Of a stretch of 64,000 nucleotides of DNA, positions 40,805 to 50,620 are shown piece after piece. The position numbers and the translations under genes are program-made. Origin of the DNA: Sphingomonas anseongensis (GTDB lineage Bacteria > Pseudomonadota > Alphaproteobacteria > Sphingomonadales > Sphingomonadaceae); assembly GCF_023516495.1 (NCBI RefSeq), contig NZ_JAMGBC010000001.1, positions 1,760,501-1,824,500 on the forward strand. Direction: 5' to 3'. The notes under the pieces were generated by a model. It was given only the letters and a program-made list of their open reading frames with translations. It did no database searches and was not told the DNA's origin. Position 1 is the first letter of the stretch. Every line of letters starts with the position of its first letter.

Positions 40805-41119
40805 ATGTCCGTGCTCGCCGCACTGCTGTTCGCCCAGCTCGCAGCCTTCGCTCCGGCAGACGAGTACAAGCTCGTCAATCCGCGAGCCATCGAGCTGTTC
40901 GAGCGCGACCAGCGGCTGATGCAATGGGCGCTGGCCAAATATGACGGCAACCGCGACGGCTATCTGTCGATCTTCGAGGCGGACAAGGCGGCCGGCGAGT
41001 TCAAGCAAATCGCGGACGGCGACCGCGACGGGCATGTGACTCCCGCAGAGTATCGGTCGGCCTGGGGGTTTATCGTGGCTCGGTGGGGGGATCAGGTGGC
41101 GTCGGCGCGTTCGCGCTGA
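40805..41119 (+). CDS. Exported EF-hand protein
   Basis: 104 residues with a signal peptide (1-16, cleavage near FAPAD). Two canonical 12-residue calcium loops: Asp47 to Glu58 (DGNRDGYLSIFE) and Asp71 to Glu82 (DGDRDGHVTPAE). Probable periplasmic calcium binder. ATG at 40805; the 3' end overlaps the convergent NeuD-like gene by 28 bases. Confidence 0.8.
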   Translation: MSVLAALLFAQLAAFAPADEYKLVNPRAIELFERDQRLMQWALAKYDGNRDGYLSIFEADKAAGEFKQIADGDRDGHVTPAEYRSAWGFIVARWGDQVASARSR

Positions 41120-41688
41120 CCAAAAAGTCTCGCCGGCCTGCCGATGGCCGAGGTTGCGGCAGGCACATCCTTGTTGAGGATCGCGCCCATGCCGACCATG
41201 GCATTGTCGCCGACGGTCAGGCCCTGATGGATGATCGCTCCGGCGCCGATCATGACGCCGTCGCCGATGGTGCAGCGCCCGCAAATCATCGCGCCCGGAC
41301 CGACCGTGACGAAATCGCCAATCCGACATTCGTGGCCAATCCTGGCGCCGATGTTGGCGTGGAAGTGGCGGCCGATGGTCACATCGGATTCTATGATCGC
41401 CTGGCGACAGAGGATTGCACCTTCGCCGATCGACGCGAATTGCGAGACTTCAGCCGTTGTCGCGACGAGGCTCCCGAAGCCGTGGCGCCACCGCAACGCG
41501 ACCTGCCTGCGCAGGGTCGGATCGGAAATTGCGATGACCAGGTCGCAATCCGGAGCGTCATCGAAGCGCAACACGGGAATGCCGTGGAGATCCGCCCCGC
41601 CATCGTCGGTAAGGATCACCGCATCGCCCGGCAGCATGTCGATGATCTGCCGCGTGAAGCCCCCGGCTCCGAAGATGCCGATCCCCAT
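41092..41688 (-). CDS. NeuD/PglD-like sugar O- or N-acyltransferase
   Basis: 198 residues. N-terminal nucleotide-sugar-binding subdomain (GIFGAGGFTRQI) and a left-handed beta-helix of hexapeptide repeats (about 85-185: IGEGAILC, VTIGRH, IGARIGHECRIGDFVTVGPGAMICGRCTIGDGVMIGAGAII). The catalytic His is likely in HANIGARIGHEC. Such enzymes acetylate amino-sugars for surface glycans. It is isolated from other glycan genes apart from galE. Start ATG at 41688. Confidence 0.85.
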   Translation of the reverse strand: MGIGIFGAGGFTRQIIDMLPGDAVILTDDGGADLHGIPVLRFDDAPDCDLVIAISDPTLRRQVALRWRHGFGSLVATTAEVSQFASIGEGAILCRQAIIESDVTIGRHFHANIGARIGHECRIGDFVTVGPGAMICGRCTIGDGVMIGAGAIIHQGLTVGDNAMVGMGAILNKDVPAATSAIGRPARLFGQRERADAT

Positions 41689-41813
41689 CGGTCGAAAATG
41701 AGCCGATCTGGTTGAAAAGCAAGAATTTTCGGTGGCCCGGGTGACGGTGGTCGTGTCTCACTCGCGGTTTGGCCGCTCGCTCGCAGGCCGGCCGGCTTTC
41801 GAGCCCTCTTCGA

Positions 41814-41830
41814 CGTAAGCTTCGCTTACG
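41814..41830. terminator. Stem-loop between L,D-transpeptidase and NeuD-like gene
   Basis: Perfect 7-bp stem CGTAAGC / GCTTACG with TTC loop, 15 bases past the stop of the L,D-transpeptidase (minus strand). No clear T-run. Confidence 0.4.
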
Positions 41831-41844
41831 CTCGGGCACTCAAG

Positions 41845-43341
41845 CTACGGCCCGACATCCTCCGCTTTGACCGTCCGCTTCGACGGCGCCTTGCTCGGGT
41901 AGCCGAGCGCGGTCGCGACGTCGTTGTCCCAGTCGTAGGCGTCGGCGACGAAATGCAGGCGGCCCTCGGTGCCCAAATACGCCGTGTGGTACATAAGCCG
42001 GACCGGGATTTCCTTGTTGAGCTTGACGAAGGTTTCCTTGCCGGTCGCCATCGCCTCGGTGAACTTGTCGTCGATGCCGTCCGCCTGGGCGAGCATATGG
42101 GCAAAGCCCATCGCATCCTCGACGCGGACGCAGCCGTGGCTTCGGTGCCGCTCCTCCTCGCCGAACAGCGCCTTGGCGGGCGTGTCGTGGAGGTAGATCG
42201 CATAATCGTCCTTCATGTCGAACTTGACGATCCCGAGCGAGTTCTTGGGGCCTGAGTCCTGGACCCACTGACCGTCCTTGCGGCTGAAGCCGTTGGACGC
42301 CAGCCAGCTTCCGCTCTTGGCGGCCATCTCCTCGTCGATCGAATGGGGAACGGTCCAGGTCGGGTTGGCGACGAGCTGGAACATCGGCGCCTGGATCTGC
42401 GGCGTTTCCTTGCCCGGCTCGCCGGCCACGACCTTGCGGTGGTCGATATGCTGCCCGTCGCGGAAATAGTCGAGGTAGGTGCCGGCGGTGTTGACATCGA
42501 TGCGCGTCGCCGGGGGACTGCGGTCGAGCCAGCGAAGCCGCTCCATCGCGACCGCGATCTGGCGGGCGCGGTCGCGTGGGCTGGCGTTGAGCGCGGTAAT
42601 CGTGTCGGGACCGATGATCCCGTCGGGCTTGAGCCCGGAATCGGCCTGCCACTGCTTCACCGCCTTGACGATCTCTCCGCTGTAGCGGGTGGGCAAGGCC
42701 GCGGCTTGCGGCTGCTGCCCGGCATTCGTGGCGGGGGCAGCAGGAGCCTTGGAATCGGCGGCGGGCTGGAGATAGCCCTGCGCTTTCAGGTTGGCGACGA
42801 TCGCCGGAACCCGCGGGTCGCTGGCCCCGGGCTTGAGCGTTCCGCCGGAGCCGATCTCACCGTCGGGAAGGCCGGGCGAGCGCTTCACCAGCTGGACGAA
42901 GGCGTCGGACAGCGCGCGATATTCGTCGGTCTGCGGAGCCAGCGTGTCCAGCCATTGCTGGAGCTTGTTGTCCTTGATCGCCTGCACGAGCCCCTGGCGG
43001 ACGTCCACCTTCGGCCGAGGCAGAGTGTAGATGTCGCGGACCTTGGCGGGATCGACCTTCCCGTTGGCGAGCGCGGAAGCATAGTCGCTCGCGGCCTGCA
43101 GAAGCGCCTGCGTGCGCGCGGAGCCCTCGGCCGGAAGGTCGGCCTTCACGAACAGGTCCCTGGTCAGCCCATGTTTGGGAGCATCGTCGAGCGCAGCCAT
43201 CAGCTGCTTTTCGAGGCTCTTGGCGTCGACGTCGTCGGCGTTGAGCTGGGTCTGGTTCGAGGAAGCCGGGTCGGAGTTCGAGTTGCACGCGGGGAGAGCG
43301 AGCGCCGCGGCGGACGCGAGAAGGATCAGGGGGATACGCAA
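41845..43341 (-). CDS. YcbB-like L,D-transpeptidase, lipoprotein
   Basis: 498 residues. Signal peptide with lipobox LPAC (Cys19). Order: helical N-domain, peptidoglycan-binding domain (about 210-255, VKQWQADSGLKPDGIIGPDTITALN), YkuD catalytic domain with HGCVRV, nucleophile Cys404. It makes 3-3 cross-links in peptidoglycan. Larger and more complete than the paralogue at 8160-9479. Confidence 0.88.
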   Translation of the reverse strand: MRIPLILLASAAALALPACNSNSDPASSNQTQLNADDVDAKSLEKQLMAALDDAPKHGLTRDLFVKADLPAEGSARTQALLQAASDYASALANGKVDPAKVRDIYTLPRPKVDVRQGLVQAIKDNKLQQWLDTLAPQTDEYRALSDAFVQLVKRSPGLPDGEIGSGGTLKPGASDPRVPAIVANLKAQGYLQPAADSKAPAAPATNAGQQPQAAALPTRYSGEIVKAVKQWQADSGLKPDGIIGPDTITALNASPRDRARQIAVAMERLRWLDRSPPATRIDVNTAGTYLDYFRDGQHIDHRKVVAGEPGKETPQIQAPMFQLVANPTWTVPHSIDEEMAAKSGSWLASNGFSRKDGQWVQDSGPKNSLGIVKFDMKDDYAIYLHDTPAKALFGEEERHRSHGCVRVEDAMGFAHMLAQADGIDDKFTEAMATGKETFVKLNKEIPVRLMYHTAYLGTEGRLHFVADAYDWDNDVATALGYPSKAPSKRTVKAEDVGP

Positions 43342-43422
43342 GGGAATACTCCAACTAATTCGGTTTGGAGCAACAACATCCGGGGCGGCGACAACGATCC
43401 ATCGACCGCAAGCCGCAAGGAT

Positions 43423-45216
43423 TCAGGCGGGCGACGCGCCTGACGGCATCGCGGGGTCGATAACCGGGTCATCCATCCCGAGCCGGGTCTTCGCAGCGGC
43501 GAGCATTTCCTTGAAAAGGCCATCGTCGCGGATCGGATTGAGGTCGGGATCGACCTCGAGATGGCGAATGTGCATCTGGCTGTTCACCTTCTCGAAGAAC
43601 GGCTTCAGAGTCTCAAGAGCGCCCTTCGGGTCTCCCAATTCTCGAGCAAGCGAGCAGGCCAGGTTGTAACGCATCGACAGGTTGTCGGGATCGAGCAGAA
43701 GCGCTCGCCGGATCCAGTCCCTCGCCCGTTCCTCATCTCCGAACATGCACAAGGCGGAGGCGCCGACGGCGAGGGCCGGGCCGTTGGTCGGGTCTTTCGC
43801 GATGGCACGCTCCGCCCGCTCCAAAGCGGTCTTCGCCGCCTTGCGGAGCAGGGCGTCTTCCCCCGTCGAGTTGTAGCAGGTGATGAGCATCGATGGATTG
43901 TGCCAGTCGGTATCCATCAGCGTCGCCGCTTTTTCGAAGAACGGGATCGCCTCGCGGATATTGTCGTGCCGGAAGAGCATGCGGGCGGCTTCGCGGTTCA
44001 CTTCCCAGGATTCGGGATCGAGCTGGAGAGCCGTCCGGATCTGTCGCTGCGCTTCTTCGCCGTGCCCTTCTTCCTCCAGGTAGCGGGCCTTGATGCACAG
44101 CGCTTCGGGCATTTCCGGATTGATCTCGAGCGCACGTTCCGCGGCAGCCAGCGCGTCCACATCCTTCCCGTGCCAGAAGCGCAGCTCAAGCTTGGCGAAG
44201 CCCATGAGCGCCCAGGCCTGCGCATAGTTCGGATCGAGCAGGGTCGCCTGCTCGCAAAGGCGGACAATGGCCTCGTCGCGCCGGATGTCGCCGAAGGTCC
44301 CGCTGATCCACTGCTGGCGGGCCATCAAATAGAGGTTGTAGGCGTCGACGCTCTTCGTGCCGCGGTTCTCGATCGCGCTCTTCTCTTTGGGAAGCAGCTT
44401 GAGCTGGAGCGCATCGACGATCGCTTTCGAGATCTCGTCCTGGATGGCGAAGATGTCGTCGAGATCGCGGTCGTAACGGTCGGCCCAGACATGGTCGCCG
44501 GCTGCGCCATCGATGAGCTGGGCGGTTATTCGCACGCGGTTGCCCGCCTTGCGGACGCTGCCTTCGAGGACGTGGCTGACGTCGAGCGTCCTTGCGACAT
44601 CCTTCACGTCGATCGACTGGCCCTTGAACGTGAAGGCGGTGTTGCGGGCGATCACGGAAAGCGCCGACACCTTCGACAGGTCGGTGATGATGTCCTCGCT
44701 GATTCCGTCGCTGAAATATTCCTGCTCCGGCTCGCCGCTCATGTTGACGAAGGGGAGCACGCAAACCGAGACCTTCCTCTTCGGCTCGGCAGCCTTCGGG
44801 GAATCGGCCTCGCCGGCGCCGGCGGCCGAGCCGCAGGTGCTCGCTATCGCGGCGACAAGATCGTCGATTCCTTCCGGCGTTCCCTCGCCGGTCCACGAGC
44901 CGAGGCTGACGGTGTGGAACTGCCTGAATCCAAGCGGCGGCTTGACCGATCCGAGCGCTGCGGGGACCAGGCGTCCGCTGTCGCGTCCCTCGGCGGCCTC
45001 GTCCTGAACCCAGGCGGATTGGACCGAGGCCTCCGACCACAGCACGACAACGGCTTCGGCGTCCTTGAGAGCGCGGTCGATCTCATTGGTGAAGCGCGAG
45101 CCGCCCTGGATGTGGCGGTCCCACCAGACTTCGTGGCCGGCGCGCGCAATGGAATCCGCCAGCTCCTTGGCGGCGCCGACATCCTCACGCGCATAACTCA
45201 GGAAAACTTTCGCCAC
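43423..45216 (-). CDS. TIR - TolB/FlgO-like - TPR fusion protein
   Basis: 597 residues, no membrane helix. N-terminal TIR domain (about 1-125, MAKVFLSYAREDVGAAKE) with the conserved Glu73 in WVQDEAAEG; this residue is the NADase catalytic position in active TIRs. A TolB/FlgO-like segment (about 147-280, VLPFVNMSGEPEQEYFSDGISEDIITDLSK) is found in many adenylate-cyclase-like sensory proteins, but no cyclase domain is present. Tetratricopeptide repeats (about 300-560) follow. May sense an unknown signal through protein contacts; whether the TIR hydrolyses NAD is untested. Confidence 0.85.
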   Translation of the reverse strand: MAKVFLSYAREDVGAAKELADSIARAGHEVWWDRHIQGGSRFTNEIDRALKDAEAVVVLWSEASVQSAWVQDEAAEGRDSGRLVPAALGSVKPPLGFRQFHTVSLGSWTGEGTPEGIDDLVAAIASTCGSAAGAGEADSPKAAEPKRKVSVCVLPFVNMSGEPEQEYFSDGISEDIITDLSKVSALSVIARNTAFTFKGQSIDVKDVARTLDVSHVLEGSVRKAGNRVRITAQLIDGAAGDHVWADRYDRDLDDIFAIQDEISKAIVDALQLKLLPKEKSAIENRGTKSVDAYNLYLMARQQWISGTFGDIRRDEAIVRLCEQATLLDPNYAQAWALMGFAKLELRFWHGKDVDALAAAERALEINPEMPEALCIKARYLEEEGHGEEAQRQIRTALQLDPESWEVNREAARMLFRHDNIREAIPFFEKAATLMDTDWHNPSMLITCYNSTGEDALLRKAAKTALERAERAIAKDPTNGPALAVGASALCMFGDEERARDWIRRALLLDPDNLSMRYNLACSLARELGDPKGALETLKPFFEKVNSQMHIRHLEVDPDLNPIRDDGLFKEMLAAAKTRLGMDDPVIDPAMPSGASPA

Positions 45217-45284
45217 GGCCCCTCCGGCTGGCAGTCAGTCTGCGCTGAACTCGCCGAAGCTTCAAGCCGCGGGGAAAGTAGAAC

Positions 45285-47621
45285 CTAGCTCGCCAGCCGC
45301 TTGTTGGCGAGGCCGACGACCATTTCGTTGGCCTTGGCGTAGCTCAGCGGCCTGCCGAACAAATAGCCCTGGATCGTGTCGCAGCCGAGCTCGCGCATGC
45401 GCTCGAAATCCTCGGCGGTTTCCACGCCCTCGGCGGTGATCGACATCCGGAAGCTCTTTGCGAGCTGGACGATCGACTGGATGATCGCGACGTTTTCGGG
45501 CCGCGTCCCGGCCTCGCGGACGAAGCTTCCGTCGATCTTCAGCTTGTGGAAGATCGCCTTGTTCAGATAGCCGATCGACGAATAACCGGTGCCGAAATCG
45601 TCGAGAGCGATGCCCACGCCGAGCGCTCGCAGGCGCTTGAGGACGTCGAGCGTCGGGCCGTTGTCGCCGAGGAAGATTCCCTCGGTGACCTCGAGCTCGA
45701 TGCGGTTGCCCTGGACTCGGTGGCGGCCGAGTGCCTCGCTGACCAGGTTGGGAAGGTTGGGCAGGACGATCTGCTTCGGGCTGACGTTGAGCGAGACGCT
45801 GACGCTATCGGGCCAGCTGGCCGCGGCCCTGCATGCTTCCTCGATCACCCAGGCGCCGATCTCCGGCATCAAGCCGATTTCCTCGGCGACCGGGATGAAG
45901 GCGATCGGCGGCACCAGCCCGCGCTTGGGGTGGTTCCAGCGGATCAGCGCCTCGAAGCCGACCAGCTTCTGGGTCTTGGCTGCGACGAGCGGCTGGAAGA
46001 CCAGGTGGAACTGCTTGGCGCCGAGGGCCGAGCGGAGGTCCTGCTCGAGCCGGACGCGGTCTTCCTTTTCTGACTGAAGCTCGTTGGAGAAGTAGCGGGC
46101 GATGCCCCGGCCGGCGCCCTTGGCTTCGTAAAGCGCGAGGTCGGCCTTGAGGATCAGGTCGTCGACGGTGGCGCCGTCGATCGGCCCGAAGGCGCAGCCG
46201 ATGGACACGCCGATGCTGATCGTCGTCCCGTCGATATCGTACGGCTCCTTGATCGAATCGATGATCCGCTGCGCGAGCTGCTCGACCTTCTTTCGGCTCT
46301 GGGCATCGGGAATGACGACCGCGAATTCGTCGCCGCCCATCCGGCCGACATGGCCGAACGCAGCCACTTCGCGGACCAGCCGCTTGGCGACGGCGCGAAG
46401 GACTGCGTCGCCCTTCGGGTGGCCGAAGGTGTCGTTGACCGGCTTGAAACCGTCGAGGTCGAGGAACAGGATTGCGCAGGTGCCGTTGCCGGCCGCCGCC
46501 TCGCGAAGCGCTTCCCCGAGCAGCTGGCGGACCCGGCCGCGGTTCGGAAGGCCGGACAGCACGTCCATGTTCGCGAGATGGGTCAGCCGCTCCTGGGTCT
46601 GGCGGATCTCGGTGACGTCCGATCCGACCCCGCGGAAACCTTCGAAGCGGCCCGCGGTGTCGATGATCGGGTCGCCGGCGATCGAGATCCAGCGCGGCCC
46701 GCGCGGAGTTTCGAGCTCCATTTCGAGGTTGGCGAAAGGCTGCTTGTCGAGGAGCTTGGTGCCGAGCTCGGCGCTCCCGCCAAGGAGGGAGGGAAGCGAA
46801 TGGCCGAGAAGCTGGCTCGCGGGACGGCCCAGCAGGGCGATCATTCGCGATGAAATGTAGGTCACCCGGTTTTCGGAATCGACCTGCCACAGCCAGCCGA
46901 CGCCTCGCTGCTCATATTCCTGCAGGAGAAGCGCGGAGCTTTCGCTCTGCGAGCCGATGTCGGCGTTAGTCTTGAGCTGGGTGAAGGCCCAGCGGGCGAC
47001 CGCGAGCACTCCGAAGATCGCGACGCCGAGCGTGAACAGGATCGACAGCATGTTCTCGAACGGGATGCTGTTGCGGCCGATGAGAAGCGCGGCACAGAGC
47101 CCGCCGGTGAAGCAGGCCATCCAGGCGACGACGCAGGGAAGGACGACGACCAGGCCGAGCGAGGCGATTCCGACGCCCGCGGTGACCGAAGCAGCGATAA
47201 GCTGCGAACCGGGGCTAAGCGTCGGGAACAGGTAGACCGGCAGGGACAGCCAAAGCAGCGCCCGAAGCACGATGTCTCCGACCAGTATCCAGTCGGGAAG
47301 CCGGCGGCCGGAGCGGCCGACATGGGTGATCGCCTGCATTCGCGCCATCTGCATCGCGAGAAGGTTGACCAGCGCGACCGCCGCGGCCCAGCCGCCGAGC
47401 CAGACGATCGGCACTTCGGCCGAGAGTCCCGTGATGATCATCACCGCGGCGACGATGTTGGCAGCCGCGAAGAAGGGGGCAAGGTCCGCCCGGGCAAGCA
47501 GCTGCGCGTCGCGCAGCGGCGAATTTTCGGAATCGGCCTTGCCGGAAGCGAATGCGAGGGATTCGCCGTCCGGCAGACGCGCCGAAGTCATCCGTTTGTA
47601 TCGGTCAGGAGCTTCGTACAT
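45285..47621 (-). CDS. Membrane PAS-GGDEF-EAL c-di-GMP protein
   Basis: 778 residues. Multi-pass membrane region (about 45-215), PAS (about 230-350), GGDEF (about 365-520) with intact GGDEF and EAL (about 535-778) with EALIRW, DDFGTGYSS, KIDGSFV, AEGVET and QGY. Both catalytic motifs look intact, so it may make or degrade c-di-GMP, with one activity dominant. ATG at 47621 (CCGGGACGCGATG). Likely signal: cell surface or small ligand. Confidence 0.92.
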   Translation of the reverse strand: MYEAPDRYKRMTSARLPDGESLAFASGKADSENSPLRDAQLLARADLAPFFAAANIVAAVMIITGLSAEVPIVWLGGWAAAVALVNLLAMQMARMQAITHVGRSGRRLPDWILVGDIVLRALLWLSLPVYLFPTLSPGSQLIAASVTAGVGIASLGLVVVLPCVVAWMACFTGGLCAALLIGRNSIPFENMLSILFTLGVAIFGVLAVARWAFTQLKTNADIGSQSESSALLLQEYEQRGVGWLWQVDSENRVTYISSRMIALLGRPASQLLGHSLPSLLGGSAELGTKLLDKQPFANLEMELETPRGPRWISIAGDPIIDTAGRFEGFRGVGSDVTEIRQTQERLTHLANMDVLSGLPNRGRVRQLLGEALREAAAGNGTCAILFLDLDGFKPVNDTFGHPKGDAVLRAVAKRLVREVAAFGHVGRMGGDEFAVVIPDAQSRKKVEQLAQRIIDSIKEPYDIDGTTISIGVSIGCAFGPIDGATVDDLILKADLALYEAKGAGRGIARYFSNELQSEKEDRVRLEQDLRSALGAKQFHLVFQPLVAAKTQKLVGFEALIRWNHPKRGLVPPIAFIPVAEEIGLMPEIGAWVIEEACRAAASWPDSVSVSLNVSPKQIVLPNLPNLVSEALGRHRVQGNRIELEVTEGIFLGDNGPTLDVLKRLRALGVGIALDDFGTGYSSIGYLNKAIFHKLKIDGSFVREAGTRPENVAIIQSIVQLAKSFRMSITAEGVETAEDFERMRELGCDTIQGYLFGRPLSYAKANEMVVGLANKRLAS

Positions 47622-47782
47622 CGCGTCCCGGTTCCTTCTCGATCGTTCGCCTACGCCAGAGAGGGTTGAAACGCGGTTAAGAGCCGTTTTGGATTTTTGC
47701 CGGACGGAATTGGCGGCTGGTGCTGGACTTGGGGGCAGCGCCTGCTCGCAACGGCGGGAATATCCCCCTATATCCGCGCCGG

Positions 47783-48988
47783 ATGGCGACCGACGGCGCA
47801 GCGCTGAACCAGAAGGACTCCGGGCAAGTGCCGGCCGCCGACCGCCGCTCGCGCTCGCGGCGCGCGGAAACGCCGCGGATCGAATCCCCTGCCCGGCCCA
47901 TCCTCGAGGGCGTCGGGCTCGACGCCCCCTTCTTCGAAGACAAGAACCGCGCCTTCTGGTTTCTCCAGAGCTGCGGCTGGACCGGCTATTTCTTCCTCCG
48001 CTCGCTGTCGGGCTTCGCGAACAGCATGGGCGCGATGTGGCTCGTGCATACCGCGCTGCTGACCGCGACCGGCTATTCGCTGACTTTGCTGATGGGCGCG
48101 CTGTTCCGGCGGCTGATCAAGATGCGGGTGATCTGGACCGCGGTCCTGACGCTTCTTGCGGTGGTGGTTGCCTCGATGGCCTTCTCGGTGATCGAGACGT
48201 GGAGCTACGCGACTTTCCTGAAGCCCGAATCCCGGCCTGCCGGCTTCGAATATATGGGCGCGATCCTGCTCAATTTCGCGCTGCTGGCGGCGTGGGCGGC
48301 GCTTTATTACGGGATCAATTACTACATCCTGCTGGAAGAGCAGATCAATCAGCGCGAGCGGCTTGAGAGCCAGGCGAGCTCGGCGCAGCTGGCGATGCTT
48401 CGCTACCAGCTCAACCCGCACTTCCTGTTCAACACGCTCAATTCGATCTCGACGCTGGTGCTCCTGAAGCAGACCGAGCGGGCGAACGCGATGCTTGCCC
48501 GGCTGTCGTCCTTCCTTCGCTACACGCTGGCCAATGAGTCGACGGCGAAGGTCACTCTTGCGCAGGAAGTGGAGACTCTGAAGCTCTACCTCGAGATCGA
48601 GAAGATGCGGTTCGAGGACCGGATGCGGCCGCACTTCCGGATCGACGCGGAGACCATCGGGGCGCGGCTTCCGTCGCTGCTTCTGCAGCCGCTCATAGAA
48701 AATGCGATCAAATATGCGGTCACTCCGAGCGAGGACGGTGCGGACATCTGGATCACCGCGGGCCGCGAGGGCGCCGCGGTTCGGATCGAGGTCGCGGACA
48801 GCGGCGGGGATTCGGCCTCGGCTGAGATGTCGGCGACCCAATCGACCGGAGTTGGGCTGGCGAATATTCGCGAACGGCTCCAGCAAGCCTACGGCAATGC
48901 GCACGGAATTACGACGAAGAAGAACGAACACGGGGGCTTCAGCGTTATCATCGAAATTCCCTACGAAAGCGGAGACGACGACGAATGA
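47783..48988 (+). CDS. LytS-type sensor histidine kinase
   Basis: 401 residues. Four predicted membrane helices (about 55-190), then the LytS-type His-kinase domain with QLNPHFLFNTLNSIS (His213), a short dimerisation region and an ATPase module (PLIENAIKYA, GVGLANIRERL). GTG at 47720 is an alternative start that would add a low-complexity N-terminus. The stop overlaps the response regulator by four bases (ATGA), forming a two-component pair. Confidence 0.9.
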   Translation: MATDGAALNQKDSGQVPAADRRSRSRRAETPRIESPARPILEGVGLDAPFFEDKNRAFWFLQSCGWTGYFFLRSLSGFANSMGAMWLVHTALLTATGYSLTLLMGALFRRLIKMRVIWTAVLTLLAVVVASMAFSVIETWSYATFLKPESRPAGFEYMGAILLNFALLAAWAALYYGINYYILLEEQINQRERLESQASSAQLAMLRYQLNPHFLFNTLNSISTLVLLKQTERANAMLARLSSFLRYTLANESTAKVTLAQEVETLKLYLEIEKMRFEDRMRPHFRIDAETIGARLPSLLLQPLIENAIKYAVTPSEDGADIWITAGREGAAVRIEVADSGGDSASAEMSATQSTGVGLANIRERLQQAYGNAHGITTKKNEHGGFSVIIEIPYESGDDDE

Positions 48989-49794
48989 CGATCCGGACCA
49001 TCCTGGTCGACGACGAGCCGCTTGCGACCCAGGGCCTGCAGCTCCGGCTCGAGGCCCATGACGACGTCGAAGTGGTCGCGACCGCATCCAACGGCCGCGA
49101 GGCGATCCGCCAGATCAAGACAAACAAGCCGGACCTCGTCTTCCTCGACATCCAGATGCCGGGCTTCGACGGATTCTCGGTGATTCAGGGGCTGATGGAG
49201 GTCGAGCCGCCGTTGTTCGTCTTCGTCACCGCCTACAGCGACCATGCGGTGCGGGCGTTTGAATCGCAGGCGGTCGATTACCTGGTGAAGCCGGTGGACG
49301 AGGACCGGCTTGCGGCGACGCTCGACCGGGTCCGCCAGCGCCTCTCCGAAAAGCGCAGCGCCGAGGAGGCGGAGCGGCTGAAGGAAGCCCTGGTCGAGCA
49401 TGCGCCGGAGGCGGCGGAGGAGCTCGAGCTTGCCGAGGGCGGGAGCGAGGGCCCGGCAGCGAACCGGTTCGAGCGGATGATCAACATCAAGGACCAGGGC
49501 CAGATCTTCCGCGTCGACGTCGACACGATCGAGCGAATCGACGCGGCGGGCGACTACATGTGCATCCAGACGGGCGACAACACCTTGATCCTTCGAGAGA
49601 CGATGAAGGACCTGGAAAAAAGGCTCGACCCGCGCCGCTTCCAGCGAGTCCACCGCTCGACGATCGTCAATCTCGACCTCGTCCGCCAAGTGAAGCCGCA
49701 CACGAATGGCGAATGCTTCCTGGTGCTGGATTCGGGTGCTCAGGTGAAGGTGAGCAGGTCATACCGCGACGTCGTCGCGAGGTTCGTCCACTAG
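48985..49794 (+). CDS. LytTR-type response regulator
   Basis: 269 residues. Receiver with DDE and phospho-acceptor Asp55 (LVFLDIQMPG), linker with an acidic coiled-coil (about 125-160), LytTR DNA-binding domain (about 165-269, FRVDVDTIERIDAAGDYMCI and RRFQRVHRSTIVNLDLV). Partner of the LytS kinase upstream. No target box was recognised. Confidence 0.93.
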   Translation: MTIRTILVDDEPLATQGLQLRLEAHDDVEVVATASNGREAIRQIKTNKPDLVFLDIQMPGFDGFSVIQGLMEVEPPLFVFVTAYSDHAVRAFESQAVDYLVKPVDEDRLAATLDRVRQRLSEKRSAEEAERLKEALVEHAPEAAEELELAEGGSEGPAANRFERMINIKDQGQIFRVDVDTIERIDAAGDYMCIQTGDNTLILRETMKDLEKRLDPRRFQRVHRSTIVNLDLVRQVKPHTNGECFLVLDSGAQVKVSRSYRDVVARFVH

Positions 49795-49959
49795 AGGCCG
49801 GGCCTCGCGAATTAATCGGTTAAATCTCCCGGCCCATCCGGCAATCGCTCCGCCGATAATGGCGGGTAACGTTCAGAATCGGATCTCCGCCCCCTGCTAG
49901 AAGTACGTCGGGGAGTGACTCGACCCGCCCGGTTGGGATGCCGGGCAAGGAGCGATCCG

Positions 49960-50235
49960 ATGCGTATCGTCCATATTCTCCTGATGTCCGTTGCAGGGCT
50001 CAGCACCGCGGCAATAGCGGCAGGTCCGCCATCCGCCCCGCCGTCCCGCGTCACTGACAGCCTAAGAGCGGCGCTTCATTCGATGGTAGTTCCGCCGGGC
50101 CAGTCGAAGCGGCCGGTCGATCCCGACCAAGGCGACGATCATGCCTCGATCATCGCGATCGACCATGTCTGCACGAGCAATAGGCCCGCTGCCCGGCGCT
50201 CGGCGATCTGCCCGGTCCCGGTTTCGCCGTTCTGA
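49960..50235 (+). CDS. Small secreted protein, function unknown
   Basis: 91 residues with signal peptide (IVHILLMSVAGLSTAAIAAG). The mature part is Pro/Ser-rich with two cysteines (about 67 and 85). ATG after AAGGAGCG. The upstream spacer 49795-49959 has no recognisable gene. Confidence 0.55.
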   Translation: MRIVHILLMSVAGLSTAAIAAGPPSAPPSRVTDSLRAALHSMVVPPGQSKRPVDPDQGDDHASIIAIDHVCTSNRPAARRSAICPVPVSPF

Positions 50236-50317
50236 GCAGCCCTAACGTTGGTTATTGACCACTTTCTAAACCAAAGGCCGCCTACAGGCTCCTTTGTGGA
50301 CAAGTAAGGTGGCGTAA

Positions 50318-50620
50318 GTGGAACGCGAAACAATCGACTGGAAAACCCGCGTCGCGCCGAGGCGGGGTGTGAGCCATACCGCTTCGCTCGAGGTCGCCGA
50401 TGGCCGCCGTTTCCGGGTCCTTGTAACCAATCTTTCCTATACCGGCTGTCAGCTGCTTTCGGAGCAACGGCTGGAAATCGGGCAAACGGTCGGCCTCAGC
50501 CTTCCGGGTCGCGGATCCATGGACGCGCAGGTCCGATGGACCGCCGGCGACTGCTATGGGTTGCAGTTCCTCCTTGGCCAATCGACCGTCGAAGACCGGC
50601 GCGCCAGGATCGGAGTCTGA
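50318..50620 (+). CDS. PilZ-domain protein (third)
   Basis: 100 residues, single PilZ domain. Motifs: RVAPRRGV (basic) and LVTNLSYTGCQL (NxSxxG). GTG start at 50318. Third PilZ of the window after 9666 and 9984. Same small single-domain type. Confidence 0.75.
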   Translation: MERETIDWKTRVAPRRGVSHTASLEVADGRRFRVLVTNLSYTGCQLLSEQRLEIGQTVGLSLPGRGSMDAQVRWTAGDCYGLQFLLGQSTVEDRRARIGV

